64,000 nt of DNA. Origin: an uncultured Clostridium sp. (GTDB lineage Bacteria; Bacillota; Clostridia; Lachnospirales; Lachnospiraceae). The stretch spans positions 1 to 64,000 of the forward strand of contig CAMEFI010000006.1 in assembly GCA_945915475.1 (NCBI GenBank), given 5' to 3'. Both the position numbers and the translations under genes were made by a program. The notes under the pieces were generated by a model that worked only from the letters and a program-made list of their open reading frames with translations, was not told the DNA's origin and did no database searches. This document shows positions 61,734-64,000 of this stretch, piece after piece. Position 1 is the first letter of the stretch. Each line of letters opens with the position of its first letter.

Positions 61734-62600
61734 TCAATAATGAAAACTCTTCACCAACTGCCCAATCACCAAATTCCATCCGTCTGCCATAATAAAGAGC
61801 AAAATTTTAAATGGCATGGAAATCGTAGTCGGTGGCAACATCATCATACCCATCGCCATCAGAGTTGAAGCGACAACCATATCAATAATAATAAACGGAA
61901 TATAGATCAAGAAACCAATAATAAAGGATTTCCGAAGCTCCCCTAACATAAATGCAGGAATTAACACAGAATTCGGAATATCTGAGACATCTTCCACACT
62001 CTTCACTCTAGACATCTCAAGGAAAAAATTAATATCTTTGGTCTCAACATTATCCAGCATAAAATCCCGAAGCGGTTCCATGCAGGCCTTCAACCCCTCT
62101 TCCTGCGTAATCTCACCCTTTGCAAGCGGATCGATTCCTTCTGTCTTAATACGTTCCATTGTTGGCGTCATAATAAAGAGGGTTAAAAACAACGCAAGCC
62201 CTATCAGAACATTATTCGGAGGCGCCGATTGCGTACCAAGTGCAGTTCTCAAAAAATGAAAAACAACAATAATCCTGGTAAAAGACGTCATCATAATAAC
62301 GATTGATGGAGCCAGGGAAATAACAGTAATCACCAATAACATCTGCAATGTTCCCGCAAGAGTGCCTTCTTCATTATTCGTATCCACTGTTACACCTAAT
62401 GAAAAGGGAACATCATTCTCTAAATTGGTCAGATTCTCTCTCTGCTCACCATTTATATTCTCTGTTGTTGCAGTTGCTTTTACCTGACAGCCAATGCATA
62501 ATACAGAGAATATAATAATGTAAGCAATTATAAACTTTTTAAAATGAATTCTCTTTCGAATTCCTTGTAAATGTAAATTATTCTTTATCTTGTTTTTCAT
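61734..62600 (-). CDS. fliP: Flagellar export protein FliP
   Basis: Core of the export channel. The N-terminus is a long signal-peptide-like region (KKFIIAYIIIFSVLCIGC near 21-40), then conserved FliP segments PSIVIMMTSFTRIIVVFHFLRTALGTQ near 95-121, NVLIGLALFLTLFIM, FMLGELRKSFIIGFLIYIPFIIIDMV near 216-242 and MMMLPP near 255. Length of 288 exceeds that of the mature protein because of the leader. It overlaps the end of fliO by about 23 bases; the site before its ATG is weak, which suits translational coupling. Confidence 0.95.
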   Translation of the reverse strand: MKNKIKNNLHLQGIRKRIHFKKFIIAYIIIFSVLCIGCQVKATATTENINGEQRENLTNLENDVPFSLGVTVDTNNEEGTLAGTLQMLLVITVISLAPSIVIMMTSFTRIIVVFHFLRTALGTQSAPPNNVLIGLALFLTLFIMTPTMERIKTEGIDPLAKGEITQEEGLKACMEPLRDFMLDNVETKDINFFLEMSRVKSVEDVSDIPNSVLIPAFMLGELRKSFIIGFLIYIPFIIIDMVVASTLMAMGMMMLPPTTISMPFKILLFIMADGWNLVIGQLVKSFHY

Positions 62601-62946
62601 TTTTCATCTTATCCAATATGTGTTTAAAATTAATGGGTTCTATTGTAGCCTCATGCATTACAATCTCATCCTCATCTAATTCTGTTAAGAGCGTAACTTC
62701 ATCTTTTCCTACTGCAATGGCAAGATAACGTTTTCCAATCTTAACAATTTCGATCATCTTATTATTTGATAACCGATATGCTTCAATTATACGAATGTTA
62801 CTTTTCTTATTGATTACATTCGATTGATAACTTCCAGCAATTCTTGCAGCTATATAAGCAAGAAAAAGGACAAAGAAAAATAGCAAAACAACACAAATCA
62901 ACTGTGCAATACCCTCTGCACCAGAAGACGACTGTACTAAAAACAT
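62578..62946 (-). CDS. fliO: Flagellar biosynthetic protein FliO
   Basis: Bitopic membrane protein assisting FliP assembly: one membrane segment (IAQLICVVLLFFFVLFLAYIAARIAG), then a cytoplasmic domain with IRIIEAYRLSNNKMIEIVKIGKRYLAIAVGKDEVTLLTEL-type FliO core. The ATG placed one base after the cheY stop is preferred to the track TTG that overlaps cheY; 122 residues. A firm ribosome binding site is not obvious, so coupling to cheY is likely. Confidence 0.88.
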   Translation of the reverse strand: MFLVQSSSGAEGIAQLICVVLLFFFVLFLAYIAARIAGSYQSNVINKKSNIRIIEAYRLSNNKMIEIVKIGKRYLAIAVGKDEVTLLTELDEDEIVMHEATIEPINFKHILDKMKNEKQDKE

Positions 62947-62947
62947 A

Positions 62948-63310
62948 TTATTCAACAGCTTTCTTAACAGCCTCTAATACACGATCCGGCTGGAATGGTT
63001 TCACGATAAAATCTCTTGCACCTGACTGGATACTTTCTATTACCATTGCCTGCTGTCCCATTGCAGAACACATTACAACACTTGCATTTGGATCTGCTTC
63101 TTTAATCTTTTTAAGAGCCTGAATACCATCCATCTCTGGCATAGTAATATCCATTAATACAAGATCCGGCTGTGTCTCAGCATATTTTTCAACAGCCTTC
63201 AGACCATTCTCTGCTTCTCCGGCAATGGTATACCCATTCTTTACTAAAATATCCTTGATCATCATTCTCATAAACGCTGCATCATCACAAATTAAAATAC
63301 TTTTTGCCAT
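62948..63310 (-). CDS. cheY: Chemotaxis response regulator CheY
   Basis: Single receiver domain of 120 residues. Acidic pocket ICDDAAFM near residues 7-14, phospho-acceptor Asp in LMDITMPEMDG near 55, Thr/Ser position CSAMGQ near 85, and Lys in IVKPFQ near 107. Carried in the flagellar operon between fliY and fliO, as in B. subtilis. Confidence 0.96.
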   Translation of the reverse strand: MAKSILICDDAAFMRMMIKDILVKNGYTIAGEAENGLKAVEKYAETQPDLVLMDITMPEMDGIQALKKIKEADPNASVVMCSAMGQQAMVIESIQSGARDFIVKPFQPDRVLEAVKKAVE

Positions 63311-63340
63311 ATTATCTTATTCTCCATTTCATATAATACT

Positions 63341-64000
63341 TTATTCTTTAATGATGTCAGTTACTCTGACACCAAAGCTCTCTTCAATTACAACAACCTC
63401 GCCTTTGGCAACCAGCTTGCCGTTAACCAATACATCAATAGGTTCCCCAGCAATCTTATCTAACTCAATAATGGTTCCGGGTGAAAATTCAAGTATATCT
63501 TTGATGCTCTTCTTCGTTCTACCTAGTTCAACCGTTACCTCCAGTGGAACATCCATAATCAGATCAATGTTCTCCTGTTGCGTGATTGGATTCACTCCCA
63601 TATTAAATGGCTGGAACTGTACTGGCTGCACATTCACATCCTGAACCGGTGGAACATAATTATATGCCATTGTTTGCCCTGCCGGTATCTGGCCCATTCC
63701 CATCATCGGCTGCCCCATAGGCGTATGCTCCGGTATTGACTGTGACGTTTGCATTTGAGGTTGCGGTTGTGGCGGTGCCGGTGCCGTTTCCTCCTTCTTT
63801 ACCTCTGGTTTCGTACTAACTTCTGGTTCTTTTGTAGACGCAAACTTACGATACAATTCTTTCGCCAGATCAACCGGGTACAACTGCATGATGCTGCTAT
63901 CAACCAGATCTCCAATCTCCATTTTGAAGAACACTTTGACAAATGTATTATTCAAAAAAGCACCTGCTTTTTGGGAATCAAGATCATCAAGCAAATTTAG
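63341..64000 (-). CDS. fliY: Flagellar motor-switch phosphatase FliY (FliN-type C-terminus), 5' part outside window
   Basis: The last 85 residues are a FliN/SpoA domain ([36 protein letters not shown] and [25 protein letters not shown]), following a Pro/Gln/Met-rich linker and the end of a CheC-like domain ([24 protein letters not shown]). The reading frame stays open to the window edge (codons CTA AAT before the track ATG), so the track start is not the real start; most of the CheC-like phosphatase domain and the CheY-binding N-terminus lie beyond 64000. It is next to cheY, as expected. Confidence 0.92.
   Translation of the reverse strand, partial: LNLLDDLDSQKAGAFLNNTFVKVFFKMEIGDLVDSSIMQLYPVDLAKELYRKFASTKEPEVSTKPEVKKEETAPAPPQPQPQMQTSQSIPEHTPMGQPMMGMGQIPAGQTMAYNYVPPVQDVNVQPVQFQPFNMGVNPITQQENIDLIMDVPLEVTVELGRTKKSIKDILEFSPGTIIELDKIAGEPIDVLVNGKLVAKGEVVVIEESFGVRVTDIIKE

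Overview
All convincing genes in this window lie on the minus strand, so they are transcribed from high to low coordinates. The gene set is Gram-positive (SpoIVA, ScpAB, PlsY/GpsA, RelQ-type alarmone synthetase, several type I signal peptidases, YlxM/YlxR/YlxQ, CheC/CheD). DNA composition is AT-rich by eye, and ribosome binding sites are strong GGAGG types. Together these point to a motile, probably endospore-forming Clostridia member, most likely Lachnospiraceae. This is inferred from gene content, not from a database search.

Layout in transcription order (right to left): (1) 64000-45.7 kb, the distal half of a large flagellar/chemotaxis operon: fliY (partial), cheY, fliO, fliP, fliQ, fliR, flhB, flhA, flhF, flhG, a PilZ protein, cheB (methylesterase domain only), cheA, cheW, cheC, cheD, a small membrane protein, fliA, a DUF342/FapA protein and three accessory proteins. 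(2) 45.7-43.5 kb, rpsB-tsf. (3) 43.5-35.1 kb, the nusA/infB operon: rimP, nusA, ylxR, ylxQ, infB, rbfA, nrnA, truB, ribF. (4) 35.1-22.7 kb, the ffh/rpsP/trmD/rplS module: ylxM, ffh, rpsP, khpA, rimM, trmD, an unknown membrane coiled-coil gene, rplS, three signal peptidase I genes interleaved with rbgA and rnhB, then a FliK-like/FhlB pair, yraN and pgeF. A roughly 206-bp inverted-repeat element sits between rnhB and the FliK-like gene. (5) 22.7-18 kb, der, plsY, gpsA and spoIVA. (6) 17.9-15 kb, scpA, scpB and a D,D-carboxypeptidase. (7) 15-13.9 kb, a DAHP synthase with its own terminator. (8) 13.8-0 kb, nucleoside salvage (deoB, pdp, punA, an amidohydrolase) mixed with wall enzymes (a second D,D-carboxypeptidase, an L,D-transpeptidase, an M23 protein), then relQ, an RsmF-type methyltransferase, an SDR enzyme and an RluA-type pseudouridine synthase. 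The 3' end of the last gene runs into a second, partial copy of the repeat element.

Most of the window is conserved Firmicutes backbone. The points most worth following are: the dispersed inverted-repeat element and its use as coding sequence at the end of the pseudouridine synthase; a CheB with no receiver domain; three adjacent signal peptidases; a FliK-like/FlhB-C-terminal pair outside the main flagellar operon; an unknown membrane coiled-coil protein translationally coupled to trmD; unusual repeats or tails in IF-2, NusA and the L,D-transpeptidase; and promoters built into inverted repeats (rpsB, der, ylxM). Several starts in the ORF track were moved to an internal start codon preceded by a clear ribosome binding site; these are noted entry by entry. 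I saw no rRNA, tRNA, CRISPR array, prophage or intact insertion sequence.
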